Program-made: the position numbers and the translations under genes
The notes under the pieces: model-generated
Databases searched by the model: none
What the model saw: only the letters and a program-made list of their open reading frames with translations
What the model was told of the DNA's origin: nothing
Assembly (NCBI GenBank): GCA_038330085.1
Contig: JBBQNP010000006.1
Location: 1-64,000 of the forward strand
DNA length: 64,000 nt
Source: JAEUIA01 sp038330085
GTDB taxonomy: Bacteria > Planctomycetota > UBA1135 > GCA-002686595
Direction of reading: 5' to 3'
In this document: positions 28,042 through 36,823 of the stretch, in pieces
How positions within the stretch are numbered: the first letter of the stretch is position 1
Layout of the letters: every line of letters starts with the position of its first letter

Positions 28042-28905
28042 ATGCAACCGACAGGCGAAACGGTGCCGCCCGCCCAAGAGAAGGCGCAAGCGGTCGACGA
28101 CGCAGCGTCGCATGCACCCGTCGTCGATACATCGGCGCGCGACGAGGAAAAGCGCGAGATCCTGCTGCTCGTCCTGTGCTCCCTCTTCGTCGGCTTCTTC
28201 GTGACCGCGGAGATCCTCGGCTCGAAGCTGTGGGAGTTCACCTTGTTCGGGATCGGCCCGAAGTCGCTCGGCCTGGGTGACGGCGCCACATTCGTCGCGA
28301 CGGCGGGCATCTTCGCGTTCCCGCTCACGTTCATCCTGACCGACATCATCAACGAGTACTTCGGCCGCCGCATCGTGAAGGTGTTCACGTGGCTCGCGAT
28401 CGGCGTGAACCTGCTCCTGCAGCCGGTGATCCTCGGCGCAGCGTGGGCGCCCACGGTGAGCTTCACGCCGGGCGTCTCGGCCGAGGCCGCGCACACCGCG
28501 TACAAGACCGCGTTCGGTTCGACGTGGGCGATCGTCGCCGCCAGCTTGTGCGCGTTCGCGATTGCGCAGTACGTCGACATCTGGGCGTTCACGTGGCTGC
28601 GGCGCAAGACGGGCGGGAAGATGCTCTGGCTGCGCTCGCAAGGCAGCACGGTCGTGAGCCAGGTCGTCGACACGGGCGTCGTGATCTTCGTCGCGTTCCT
28701 CGTGATCCCGGCACTGCTCGGCAACCCGCACATGAGCGCGAAGCAGGCCGCCGTGATCTCGGTGACGAACTACGTCTACAAGTTCGTCGTCGCGGTGCTG
28801 ATCACGCCGCTCCTGTACCTCGTGCACGGATCCGTGGAGAGGTGGCTCGGTCACGAAGCCGCTCACAAGCTCGCGCACGCGGCGCACCCGATGGATCCGA
28901 ACTGA
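28042..28905 (+). CDS. yhhQ: Queuosine precursor transporter, VUT/YhhQ family
   Basis: The protein has 287 residues from ATG 28042; a TTG at 28006 is less likely. It imports preQ0/preQ1-type precursors for queuosine in tRNA. There are about six hydrophobic helices with the family blocks FPLTFILTDIINEYFGRR, RSQGSTVVSQVVDTGVVIFV and NYVYKFVVAVLITPLLYLVH. A hydrophilic N-terminal tail of about 35 residues precedes the first helix. No queuosine-biosynthesis gene is adjacent, which fits a salvage role. Confidence 0.9.
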   Translation: MQPTGETVPPAQEKAQAVDDAASHAPVVDTSARDEEKREILLLVLCSLFVGFFVTAEILGSKLWEFTLFGIGPKSLGLGDGATFVATAGIFAFPLTFILTDIINEYFGRRIVKVFTWLAIGVNLLLQPVILGAAWAPTVSFTPGVSAEAAHTAYKTAFGSTWAIVAASLCAFAIAQYVDIWAFTWLRRKTGGKMLWLRSQGSTVVSQVVDTGVVIFVAFLVIPALLGNPHMSAKQAAVISVTNYVYKFVVAVLITPLLYLVHGSVERWLGHEAAHKLAHAAHPMDPN

Positions 28906-29053
28906 AATCGACGGCGACCGACTTGTCGCCACGTCGAAAGGCAACATCCGCGCGATCAAGATTCGCGAGCATCGTGGAGCGGTGTGCCCATGCGCTCCCG
29001 TGCGTGCGGTTCGAAAACACCGCGGAGTCAAGTTCGTGACGAGGTCGAGGATC

Positions 29054-30319
29054 ATGCGGAACCGATCCCGGAACGCCAGGTTGGACTGCGCCGTGTTTTA
29101 CCTGGACCTGCAGCAACCCGGGCCCGCCTTCGACGGTGATCACTACGGCGTTGCACTGTGCGTAGTCGGCGACGTCGACGGGGACGGCATCGCCGACTTT
29201 GCGATCGGAGAGACCTCGGTTGACACGCAAGCCTCGATCGTCGACCTGCGTTCGGGCGCGACGGGCAGGCTGATCTGGAGAAAGGGCACCGCGACGACGG
29301 ACGCGAACTGCTTTCACCTCGCGGCGGCGGGCGACATCGATCGTGATGGGACGCCAGACATCCTGTTCAGCATGGACTCGTGGACCCGACCTGAGGGCGA
29401 AGAGGGGACCTTGGACGTCCTCTCCGGGCGAGATGGTCACGTACTGCGCACCTTTTCGGGAGCTGGTGGCGCCGGATGGTTCGCACGGAGCATCGCCGGC
29501 AACGTCGACTTCGACCACGACGGCACGCCGGACATCGTCATCGGATCGCCCGGGCTTCCGGCCGGCAAAGCGGGTCATGTGTTCGTCTACTCGGGATCGA
29601 ACGGACATGTCCTGCTCGACCTCGAAAGCTCTCCGGATTCTGGAATCGGCTCACTCGTCGCGACGGGACGCGATTTCGATGCGGACGGGACCTCCGACAT
29701 CATCACGTTCTCGAACGAAGGAGTCGGCCGGCCCGAGTTGACGATCTTGTCGGGTGTCGACGGACACTGCATCCGTGTCTTGAACCACGTGCACGATGCG
29801 GCGAGACCTGTTCAGTGCATCGGGATCATCGACAACGCGACCGCGATCATCCCCGATGTTTGGATCTCCTCTGTGGACTTGGGCGAAAATCCAGGTCGCG
29901 AATCCATCAGCGGATATCGCTCGGACGCCTCCGACGCTCTGCGTGCCCTCAGCTCGTTCGATGACGGCGGCATGTTCGGCGCGGCCATGACGACCGCGAG
30001 CGACGTCGACGGTGACGGCGTGAAGGACATCGTGGTCGGCGCTCCGGAGAGTCAAGCAGCCGGCTTTTGCGAGTGGGAAGTCTCCGCCTGGTCAGGCGCC
30101 ACAGGCAAGCTGCTCTGGAGGATGTTAGGTAGTGGAGACAGCACCGACCTCGGTGCGACGCTGGCTGGCGGGATCGATGTCGATGGCGATTGCTGTGAGG
30201 ACATCCTGGCTGGTGCGGTGTGGATCAACGGCGGCAGCATGGGCAGGCCGAGTCATGTGGTGGTGATCAGTGGGCGCACCGGCAAGACGCTGCGCGTGCT
30301 GCAGCGCGATTCGCCCTGA
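29054..30319 (+). CDS. FG-GAP/VCBS repeat beta-propeller protein
   Basis: The protein has about 421 residues from ATG 29054, with GAGG 6 nt upstream; a start at 28982 is possible. Integrin-alpha-like calcium loops repeat through the protein: GDVDGDGIADFAIG, GDIDRDGTPDILFS, NVDFDHDGTPDIVIG, RDFDADGTSDIITF, SDVDGDGVKDIVVG and IDVDGDCCEDILAG. These are six blades, enough for one propeller. No clear signal peptide is seen, which is odd for this family; the true start may lie elsewhere or export may be non-classical. The role is unknown. Confidence 0.78.
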   Translation: MRNRSRNARLDCAVFYLDLQQPGPAFDGDHYGVALCVVGDVDGDGIADFAIGETSVDTQASIVDLRSGATGRLIWRKGTATTDANCFHLAAAGDIDRDGTPDILFSMDSWTRPEGEEGTLDVLSGRDGHVLRTFSGAGGAGWFARSIAGNVDFDHDGTPDIVIGSPGLPAGKAGHVFVYSGSNGHVLLDLESSPDSGIGSLVATGRDFDADGTSDIITFSNEGVGRPELTILSGVDGHCIRVLNHVHDAARPVQCIGIIDNATAIIPDVWISSVDLGENPGRESISGYRSDASDALRALSSFDDGGMFGAAMTTASDVDGDGVKDIVVGAPESQAAGFCEWEVSAWSGATGKLLWRMLGSGDSTDLGATLAGGIDVDGDCCEDILAGAVWINGGSMGRPSHVVVISGRTGKTLRVLQRDSP

Positions 30320-30490
30320 GGCGAGCACGTCACGTCCGAGCCGGGTCACGACTCGTCCGACCTCAAATATGTCTGCCCGATCAGACGGACCTCGATGCGA
30401 CGCGAACGCTGTTCCGATTCGGCGAGGACCGCTACCTCGCTGACTGGTGTTTGACCCGACCTCCGCGCTCTGCCAACCTCGCGCGCGCGA

Positions 30491-31966
30491 ATGATCTACG
30501 CGGCGCTCAAGCGACTCGGGAAGCACTCGGTCATCTACGCGCTCGGGCCGGCGGTCCACAAGCTGCTCGGGTTCCTGCTCCTGCCGTTCGTCACGATCTG
30601 GATCGGCACCACGGCGGCGACGCGCGCCGGGAACTACGGCGTCCTCGAGATCGGCAGCGTCACCATCGCCATCGCGGCGCAAGTGCTCGGCATCAACCTG
30701 CTGCACGGGATGACGCGCTTCCATCCCGAGTACTCGACCGACAAAGAGCGCGGCACGCTCGTCACCACGACGCTCATCCTGCTCGCGGGCACGACCGGCG
30801 TTGCACTGCTCTTGGCGTGGATCTTCCGCGAACCGGCGGCCGAGCTCGTCTTCGAATCGCGCACGTTCGCGCCCGTGCTGGTCGTCGTCTTCGCGATCCT
30901 GTTCTTCCAGACCATCGGACAAGTCGGGCTGCGCTGGCTGCAGATCCTCGAACGTTCGATCACGTACGGCGTGCTCACGACCGTGAAGCTCGTGCTCGAG
31001 ATCGGCCTCAAGGTGTGGCTGCTCCTGATCGGGCTGGCGTACATGGGCGCGTTCTACAGCGTGCTCGGCTGCGAAGCGCTCGTCGCAGTCGTCCTCTTCG
31101 TCGTCATCGTGCGGAAGCTCGGCCTCTCGTTCTCACGGCCGATGGCGAAGCGCTTGATCCTCTACAGCTGGCCGCTCGTCTTGTCGGGCTTGTTCATGTT
31201 CGTGTTGCACCAAGCCGACCGCTTCTTCGTGCAGCACCTGCGCGGCGAGGGCGAGGTCGGCCTTTATGGTCTGGCGTACAAGCTCGGCGCCGTCGGCAAC
31301 ACCGTCTTCTTCGAAGCGTTCGGGCTGATCTGGTTCCCGTACGTGTTCGCCATGAGGGACGATGACCTCGTGCGCAAGCTCTCGCGCAAGGTGCTGACGT
31401 ACTTCAACCTGCTCATGTGCGCCGTGACGCTCGTGCTCGCGCTGTTCGCGCGCGAGATCGTGAGCACGATGGCGGCTCCCGAGTTCCAGCCCGCGTGGCG
31501 CGCGCTGCCGATCGTGGCGCTCGGATACCTCTTCTGGGCGCTCTTCCAGGTACAGAGCACGGTCTTCTACCTGCAGCAGAAGACCGGCACCGTCTCGATG
31601 CTCGTCGCCGGTGCCGCCATCCTGAACCTGGCCTGCAACGCGCTGCTCGTGCCGCGGATGGGATACCTGGGAGCTGCGTGGTCCACCGTCCTGACCTTCG
31701 CGCTCCTGGCGGCGGCGACGTGGATCGCAGCCGAACGCCTCATGCCCATCCGGCCCGAAACAGGACGCTTGATCGCGCCGCTCCTGCTGGCGGCGGGGCT
31801 CTTCTGTGCGAGCTTCCTCTTGCCCGACCTCTCGCCGCTCGCTGCGTGCAGCGCGAAAGGTGCACTCGCCCTCGCCTTCCCCGCGATCCTCTGCGTGTCA
31901 GGCTTCCTCGTCCCCGAGGAAAAAGACAAGATCAAAGAGATCTGGAGTTCGATCCGTCGCCGGTAG
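30491..31966 (+). CDS. Polysaccharide flippase, Wzx/MurJ-MATE superfamily
   Basis: The protein has 491 residues with 12-14 hydrophobic segments and almost no soluble domain. The pattern fits the polysaccharide biosynthesis/oligosaccharide flippase group: the early KHSVIYALGPAVHKLLGFLL, the mid-protein QADRFFVQHLRGEGEVGLYG and LAYKLGAVGNTVFFEAFGLIW. The family moves undecaprenyl-linked oligosaccharide across the inner membrane. Glycosyltransferases are not adjacent. The next gene is a CDP-alcohol phosphatidyltransferase 112 bp downstream. Confidence 0.88.
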   Translation: MIYAALKRLGKHSVIYALGPAVHKLLGFLLLPFVTIWIGTTAATRAGNYGVLEIGSVTIAIAAQVLGINLLHGMTRFHPEYSTDKERGTLVTTTLILLAGTTGVALLLAWIFREPAAELVFESRTFAPVLVVVFAILFFQTIGQVGLRWLQILERSITYGVLTTVKLVLEIGLKVWLLLIGLAYMGAFYSVLGCEALVAVVLFVVIVRKLGLSFSRPMAKRLILYSWPLVLSGLFMFVLHQADRFFVQHLRGEGEVGLYGLAYKLGAVGNTVFFEAFGLIWFPYVFAMRDDDLVRKLSRKVLTYFNLLMCAVTLVLALFAREIVSTMAAPEFQPAWRALPIVALGYLFWALFQVQSTVFYLQQKTGTVSMLVAGAAILNLACNALLVPRMGYLGAAWSTVLTFALLAAATWIAAERLMPIRPETGRLIAPLLLAAGLFCASFLLPDLSPLAACSAKGALALAFPAILCVSGFLVPEEKDKIKEIWSSIRRR

Positions 31967-32078
31967 CGAACCGCGGTCAGACTGAGCGTGCGGATTTTCC
32001 ACTCCGCATCGCGTTCCCATTGCACGTCGCAGGGGGACGCGCGGTCCACGCCTTCGCTTCCCCCGGAACCTCCAGCCC

Positions 32079-32975
32079 GTGTCGATGGTCGAGCCGATCT
32101 CCGAGCTGCGCAAGAAGGTCCAGGAACCTGTCCGTAAGTACAACGACATCGCGGGCTTCCTGGTGGGGGACCGCGTATCGATCCACGTCACGCGCGTCTT
32201 CATCCAGCTCGGTCTATCGCCCACTGTCGGCACGATTGCGTTCCTCGTGTTCGGGCTCGCGGGATCGGTGCTGATCGCGTTCGGCCACTGGTTGTCGGTC
32301 ATCGGGTTCGCGCTGGTGTTCCTCTACTACGTGTTCGATTGCGTCGACGGCGAGGTGGCGCGCTACCACCAGCGCGAGCGGCTCGTGTGGGGCTTCCACG
32401 ACTTCATGTTCCACCTGTACGTGAAGTCGGCCTTCTTCATCGCGCTCGGCATCTACACCGTGAACGTCACCGGGCGACCGTGGATGTTTCTGTTCGCGCT
32501 TTCCGCGCTGCTTTCCACGCTGCTTTTGAAGTTCCTCTACGACGTCGCGATCATCCTCAACGCGCGCTACGTGCTGATGCGCGGACCGGCCGAGCGCGAG
32601 CGTTTCGTGCGCCAGCTCACCGACGACACGCCGATGCATGAACTCGAGTTCGACGGCGACCTGCCGGACGAGCACAAGCCTTTCGTCTTCGGCGGACCGC
32701 TCTCCGTCGCGCGGTCGGCGCTCACCAACTTCGACCTCGCGGTCATCCTGTTCTTCGTCGCAGCCCTGCTCGATCTCGTCGTGCCGCCCCTCCAAGTCCA
32801 GGGGATCGCCTGCAACCTCAAGATCGTGCTCCTGTGCTTCTACGGCGTGGTCCTGCCGCTCGAGTTCCTCGACCACATGCAGACCTACATCCGCGCCGAT
32901 CGCTTCCAGGCTGAATCGCGTCGGATCCTGCGCCGAGCCCACCATTTCCGCATCCGGCGCGACGGAGACCGCTGA
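32079..32975 (+). CDS. CDP-alcohol phosphatidyltransferase-family membrane protein, variant active site
   Basis: The protein has 298 residues from GTG 32079; ATG 32085 is equally possible. Hydrophobic helices flank the family motif. D87, D90, G91, A94, R95 and D108 are in the expected spacing, but the last acidic position (D4) is H112, and the Gly expected at 104 is Trp with Gly at 105. In characterised members D4 is the catalytic base. The enzyme may use a different base, act on an unusual acceptor, or be inactive. Known family reactions join a CDP-alcohol to an alcohol acceptor in lipid synthesis. A hydrophilic loop at about 170-205 is longer than usual. Confidence 0.82.
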   Translation: MSMVEPISELRKKVQEPVRKYNDIAGFLVGDRVSIHVTRVFIQLGLSPTVGTIAFLVFGLAGSVLIAFGHWLSVIGFALVFLYYVFDCVDGEVARYHQRERLVWGFHDFMFHLYVKSAFFIALGIYTVNVTGRPWMFLFALSALLSTLLLKFLYDVAIILNARYVLMRGPAERERFVRQLTDDTPMHELEFDGDLPDEHKPFVFGGPLSVARSALTNFDLAVILFFVAALLDLVVPPLQVQGIACNLKIVLLCFYGVVLPLEFLDHMQTYIRADRFQAESRRILRRAHHFRIRRDGDR

Positions 32976-33141
32976 ATCAGGCTTTCGGTCGGTGATAACG
33001 CCCTCATGTGGCGGGAAACCCCTTGCGTGGCTTGCGCCCCACCCACCCTCGGATAGCATTCACCGTAGATTCAGGCCCAAGGGCTCGGTGCAGGACCGGC
33101 CCTTTCATCCCCGTTCACTGGCTCTCGGGAGCTCCCCACAC

Positions 33142-34434
33142 ATGACGCGCAACAAGACTTTGGCAGGCTTCTGCTTTATTGCAGCCGGCCTCTTTTCCTC
33201 GGTAGCTTCGGCTCAGACCCAACAGGTCTGCTTCACCGACAGTTTCCCCCTCACGAACACGAACTGGAACGGGTCGGTCACGATCCCGAAGTTCGATGCG
33301 GGCCTCGGAACCCTCACGCAGATCGACTTCATGCTGACTGGAAACATCCAGGGCAGCGCTGCGGTCGAGAGCCTCGACACGTCGGCGACGGTCGTTCAGC
33401 TCCAGTTCCAAGCCACGTTGACGCTGACGCGCCCTGACCTGTCGGTCATCGTCGTCACCGTTCCGTTGGCGAACTTCAACGACTCGCTCGCCGCCTTCGA
33501 CGGCACGATCGACTTCGCCGGCCCCTCGGGCGCCAGCCACCCGGGCATCAACGCGTCGCAGTCGAACAGCGCCACCTCGCCGCCCCCGGCTTCGGACATC
33601 GCGCTCTTCACCGGTCCGGCCGGCAACCCGGGCACGATCGTCCTCCCGCTCACGGGCTTGGGCACCTCGTTCGCCAGCGGTAGCGGCAACGTCATCACGC
33701 AGTTCATGACGGCGGCCGCGGCCGACGTGCAGGTCTGCTACACGTACCAGCCGAACGTTCCGCCGGTCTTCACGGCCCCGACCCCGCAGTGCGGCTCGAC
33801 GCTCATGGCAACCGCCGGCGTCCCGCTCAGCTTCCAGGTCTGCGCTTCGGACCTCGGCCCGCCCGACACCATCACGTTGACCGGCACCCTGCCGGCCGGC
33901 GCGACGACGGTTCCCGGCCTGCCGGCAACCGGCAACCCGGTCTGCGTCACGGTCAACTGGACCCCGACGGTCGGTCAGCTCGGCACCTCGGACTTCACGT
34001 TCGTCGCGACCGACACGCACCAGCGCTCGGCTACCTGCGTGATCCACGTCCTCGTCGCTGAGTGCTTCCAGTTCATCGGCCGCGGTGGCGGTGGATCGAA
34101 CGTCAACGCGGGTGGCACGACCTGGCCGACGTTCGTCGGTGCGGTCCGCTTGGTCTACCCGGTCACGATGGTCGATCGCCCGAGCATCCGGATCCCGAGC
34201 CTCGCCACGGGCCAGCTCGACTTCTCGATGCAGACGGTCATGCAGAACCCGCAAGCGTTCCCGACGAACCCGAACCAGTGGTCGAACCGCCTGCGCGTCT
34301 CGATCCACCCGGGTCAGATCGTCACGGGTCAGCTCTTCGAGACCCTCAACGGCATCCACCAAGGCCTGTCGACGTTCACCGACCCGGTCGGCGACCGCTA
34401 CGTGACGTTCCCCTTCACGATCGACGGCATGTGA
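33142..34434 (+). CDS. Secreted choice-of-anchor E / Ig-like domain protein
   Basis: The protein has 430 residues. The ATG at 33142 opens a signal peptide (MTRNKTLAGFCFIAAGLFSS, cleavage near ASAQ). Residues about 25-200 resemble the choice-of-anchor E domain (FDAGLGTLTQIDFMLTGNIQ, then AAVESLDTSATV). Residues about 205-300 are a putative Ig/cadherin-like domain (PPVFTAPTPQCGSTL, then FTFVATDTHQRSATC). The end is beta-rich with paired cysteines. No enzyme motif is seen. It is followed by a good intrinsic terminator, so it is likely a single-gene unit. Confidence 0.85.
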   Translation: MTRNKTLAGFCFIAAGLFSSVASAQTQQVCFTDSFPLTNTNWNGSVTIPKFDAGLGTLTQIDFMLTGNIQGSAAVESLDTSATVVQLQFQATLTLTRPDLSVIVVTVPLANFNDSLAAFDGTIDFAGPSGASHPGINASQSNSATSPPPASDIALFTGPAGNPGTIVLPLTGLGTSFASGSGNVITQFMTAAAADVQVCYTYQPNVPPVFTAPTPQCGSTLMATAGVPLSFQVCASDLGPPDTITLTGTLPAGATTVPGLPATGNPVCVTVNWTPTVGQLGTSDFTFVATDTHQRSATCVIHVLVAECFQFIGRGGGGSNVNAGGTTWPTFVGAVRLVYPVTMVDRPSIRIPSLATGQLDFSMQTVMQNPQAFPTNPNQWSNRLRVSIHPGQIVTGQLFETLNGIHQGLSTFTDPVGDRYVTFPFTIDGM

Positions 34435-34479
34435 TCGCGTCGCAAGACGCAGCCTGAATCACCATCTTCGGATGGAAAC

Positions 34480-34517
34480 AAGGACGGCTTCCCACGAGGG
34501 GAGGCCGTCCTCTTCTT
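34480..34517 (+). terminator. Intrinsic terminator after choice-of-anchor protein gene
   Basis: The stem GGACGGCTTCCC pairs with GGGGAGGCCGTCC around an ACGA loop, followed by TCTTCTT. It lies about 46 bp after the stop codon at 34434. Confidence 0.75.
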
Positions 34518-34630
34518 GGGCTGAAGCGGCAACGGGACCTCGGGTGTCCGCCCGTCCTGCTCGTGTCGGGCCGGGCGCGCGAGTCTCGCGGACCCGAGCC
34601 TGGAATGGATTCCAAGGTTGCGTGGAATTT

Positions 34631-34690
34631 GTAGAAGTTCCCCTCCGCCCCCTAGCCCGGTTTCACGAGCCCGTCTAGAGTGCGGCTCGT
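34631..34690 (+). promoter_or_regulatory. Upstream block shared by the two tandem paralogues (copy 1)
   Basis: AGTTCCC(n)TCCGCCCC and, about 25 bp later, TAGAGTGCGGC (34676-34686) recur in nearly the same order before the second paralogue. TAGAGTGCGGC is 85 bp from the start codon here and 89 bp there. A promoter with a TAGAGT -10-like box is proposed; no matching -35 box is convincing. Confidence 0.45.
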
Positions 34691-34760
34691 TCGACCTTCT
34701 CGGCCGATCCCCTGCTCACGCTCGCGCGCCGATTCTCCCCCGCCCGTCGAGGTTCGTTCT

Positions 34761-36449
34761 ATGGCAAGCTGCCCGAGCGCCGGTCCTTCCGGACGCATCG
34801 TTCTTCTGTGCTTTTTGCTCGCCTCCCCTGCCTGGGCGCAGGGAATGGTCGACGGCTTGCGCAGCGTCTATGCCGCCGACGGCAAGAGCGCTTCGATCGA
34901 AGAGTCGCACGCACTCGTTCCGCTCCTTCCGCCCTCGCCCTCGTACTTGAACCAGATCGGCGACGGACCTCTGTGGAGGCAGGCCGACAACGGAGAAGGT
35001 TGGATCGGCCGCGTGGTCAGCGTCGGTGATCGCGGCACGCAGGTGTTCACGGAGTTCGACACCGCTGCCGATCGCGCCGAGCTCGTCTCGGGTTTCGATT
35101 CCGCGCCCGTGTCACCGCTGTTCACGGACCCGCAAGTCTCCGCGAGCGACAACGCAAAGGTCGCCGCAGCGCGCGACGCCGGCGTCTACGTCTCCTGCCG
35201 TCAGGTCCCCGCCAGCGGGCAGTCCGGCCCGCGCAACACGTTCGTCTCCAAGTACAGCGCGACAGGCGGGCTCGGCTGGACGTATCAGTTCGCGGGCAGC
35301 ACCAACGGTCCGGGCCGTGCGGTCATCTCGCGCGACGGCACGCGCATCGTCGCGGGCATGCTCGACTCGGTCGGCGTCCTGCAGGTGCGCGTGTTCGACG
35401 CGGGCTCGAGCGTGCCGATCTACTCGACGTCGTTCGTGAACGGCCCGCAGTTGAAGGCGTTCCTCCTGTCGGCGGACGGCTCGACGCTGTACTTCGCTTC
35501 GGCGACCGCCGTCAGCCTCTGGAACGTCCCCACGCACCAGCTGCAGGGCTCGTTCATCCTGCTCAACGCTTTGGATTGCCACGCGATCTCCGCCGACGGC
35601 GGCGTGTTCGCTTACGGCGGGTTCAACAACGTCGACGTGTGGGAGCGGCAGGCCGCGGGCAACTACATGCGCACGTACCAGTGGGCCTGGCCGGGACAAG
35701 TGGTCTGCAGCAAGCTCGACGTGTCGGGCGACGGCTCGACGATCGTCGCCGGCTTCAACATCTGGGACTTCAACGTGGGCGTCACCATCAAGGCGCTCGA
35801 CGTCGCCACCAAGACCGAAATCATGAGCGACACGGCGATCGGCGCCGGCACGCTGCAGAACATCGTGTCCGACGTCGCGGTGTGCGACGACGGACATCAT
35901 TTCGTCGTCGGATTGTGGGGCGACGAGGCCGGGCTCGTGCCGGAGCTGCGCTTCTACGCACGAGGCCAGAACCAGCCCGTCGCGACCTTCAACTACCCCG
36001 GTTCGGTGTACGACGTCGACATCAGCCCTGACGGACGTCGCGTCGGGGTGGCGACGAAAGCCGTTCACGCAAACCTGTATTCGGGCGGCGGCGCGATCGA
36101 GTTGTACGCCTTCGACGACGAGGACTTCGTCGTGCACGGCATCCCGCACATCGGCGGGAACCTCGCGTTCGAGATGTCGTCGTTGCCGAACTCGCCGGCG
36201 AGGCTGCTCGTGTCCCCGGCGGCTGCACAGCATCCGTTCCAGTGGGGCGGGGCAGGACTGCTCTACTTGAACCGGCAGCAGATGTACTCGATGCCGATGG
36301 GCATGACCGGAGCGCACGGGCTTTCCACGGGGAGCTTCGCGATCCCGATGCTGCCGACGGCGATCGGAACGACGCTGTGTTTCCAGGGCTTCGTGACCTC
36401 GCCGCGTCGACTCACCCAGAGCTGGATCCGGATGACCGTGGTGCCCTGA
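34761..36449 (+). CDS. Secreted beta-propeller-like protein (tandem paralogue A)
   Basis: The protein has 562 residues. The ATG at 34761 opens a signal peptide (GRIVLLCFLLASPAWAQG). Residues about 90-470 show WD/YVTN-like beta-propeller features, with repeated DGS/DGT turns (SRDGTRIVAGML, LSADGSTLYFASAT, VSGDGSTIVAGFN, SPDGRRVGVATK). The last about 100 residues form a distinct beta domain (FEMSSLPNSPARLLVSP through TLCFQGFVTSPRRLTQSW). The next gene is a close tandem copy. No catalytic motif is seen. Secreted or surface location is inferred. Confidence 0.87.
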   Translation: MASCPSAGPSGRIVLLCFLLASPAWAQGMVDGLRSVYAADGKSASIEESHALVPLLPPSPSYLNQIGDGPLWRQADNGEGWIGRVVSVGDRGTQVFTEFDTAADRAELVSGFDSAPVSPLFTDPQVSASDNAKVAAARDAGVYVSCRQVPASGQSGPRNTFVSKYSATGGLGWTYQFAGSTNGPGRAVISRDGTRIVAGMLDSVGVLQVRVFDAGSSVPIYSTSFVNGPQLKAFLLSADGSTLYFASATAVSLWNVPTHQLQGSFILLNALDCHAISADGGVFAYGGFNNVDVWERQAAGNYMRTYQWAWPGQVVCSKLDVSGDGSTIVAGFNIWDFNVGVTIKALDVATKTEIMSDTAIGAGTLQNIVSDVAVCDDGHHFVVGLWGDEAGLVPELRFYARGQNQPVATFNYPGSVYDVDISPDGRRVGVATKAVHANLYSGGGAIELYAFDDEDFVVHGIPHIGGNLAFEMSSLPNSPARLLVSPAAAQHPFQWGGAGLLYLNRQQMYSMPMGMTGAHGLSTGSFAIPMLPTAIGTTLCFQGFVTSPRRLTQSWIRMTVVP

Positions 36450-36516
36450 AATCGGCTGATTGCGCGCGAGACGCCGCTGTGTGCGACGCTCGGCACATCG
36501 GCCGGCGTCGCTCGAG

Positions 36517-36591
36517 CCCGTCTCGATCGCACCCGTCTCGATCGCACCTGTCTCGATCGCACCTGTCTCGATCGGACCTGTCTCGATCGGA
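36517..36591. repeat. 15-bp minisatellite, five copies
   Basis: Five head-to-tail units of CC(C/T)GTCTCGATCG(C/G)A lie in the gap between the two tandem paralogues. Copies 1-2, copy 3 and copies 4-5 differ by single bases. The rest of the 374-bp gap has no gene. Confidence 0.9.
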
Positions 36592-36688
36592 CCGTTGCTC
36601 ATCCCTCTGCAACATGGCGAGCACCGTCCGGACTCCGGTGCGCTGACGGTGCCAACCGTGGGTCATGTTCCCTCACAATTGGGATCTT

Positions 36689-36750
36689 GTTCGAGTTCCC
36701 ATCTCCGCCCCTATCGAGTTTTCATCGACTGGCATAGAGTGCGGCACAGT
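36689..36750 (+). promoter_or_regulatory. Upstream block shared by the two tandem paralogues (copy 2)
   Basis: GAGTTCCCATCTCCGCCCC followed by TAGAGTGCGGC at 36735-36745, 89 bp before the start codon, mirrors the block before paralogue A. The duplication therefore included the control region. Confidence 0.45.
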
Positions 36751-36823
36751 GCGCCGAGCTTCCCGCCGGTCTTCGAGCCACGCTCCCCCCCGTCGAATTT
36801 TCTAGCCAATCGAGGCTAATTCC

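Noticed and set aside
36517..36591. Short tandem repeats read as a possible CRISPR array
   Set aside because: The 15-bp units are directly adjacent with no spacers, and no cas genes are near.
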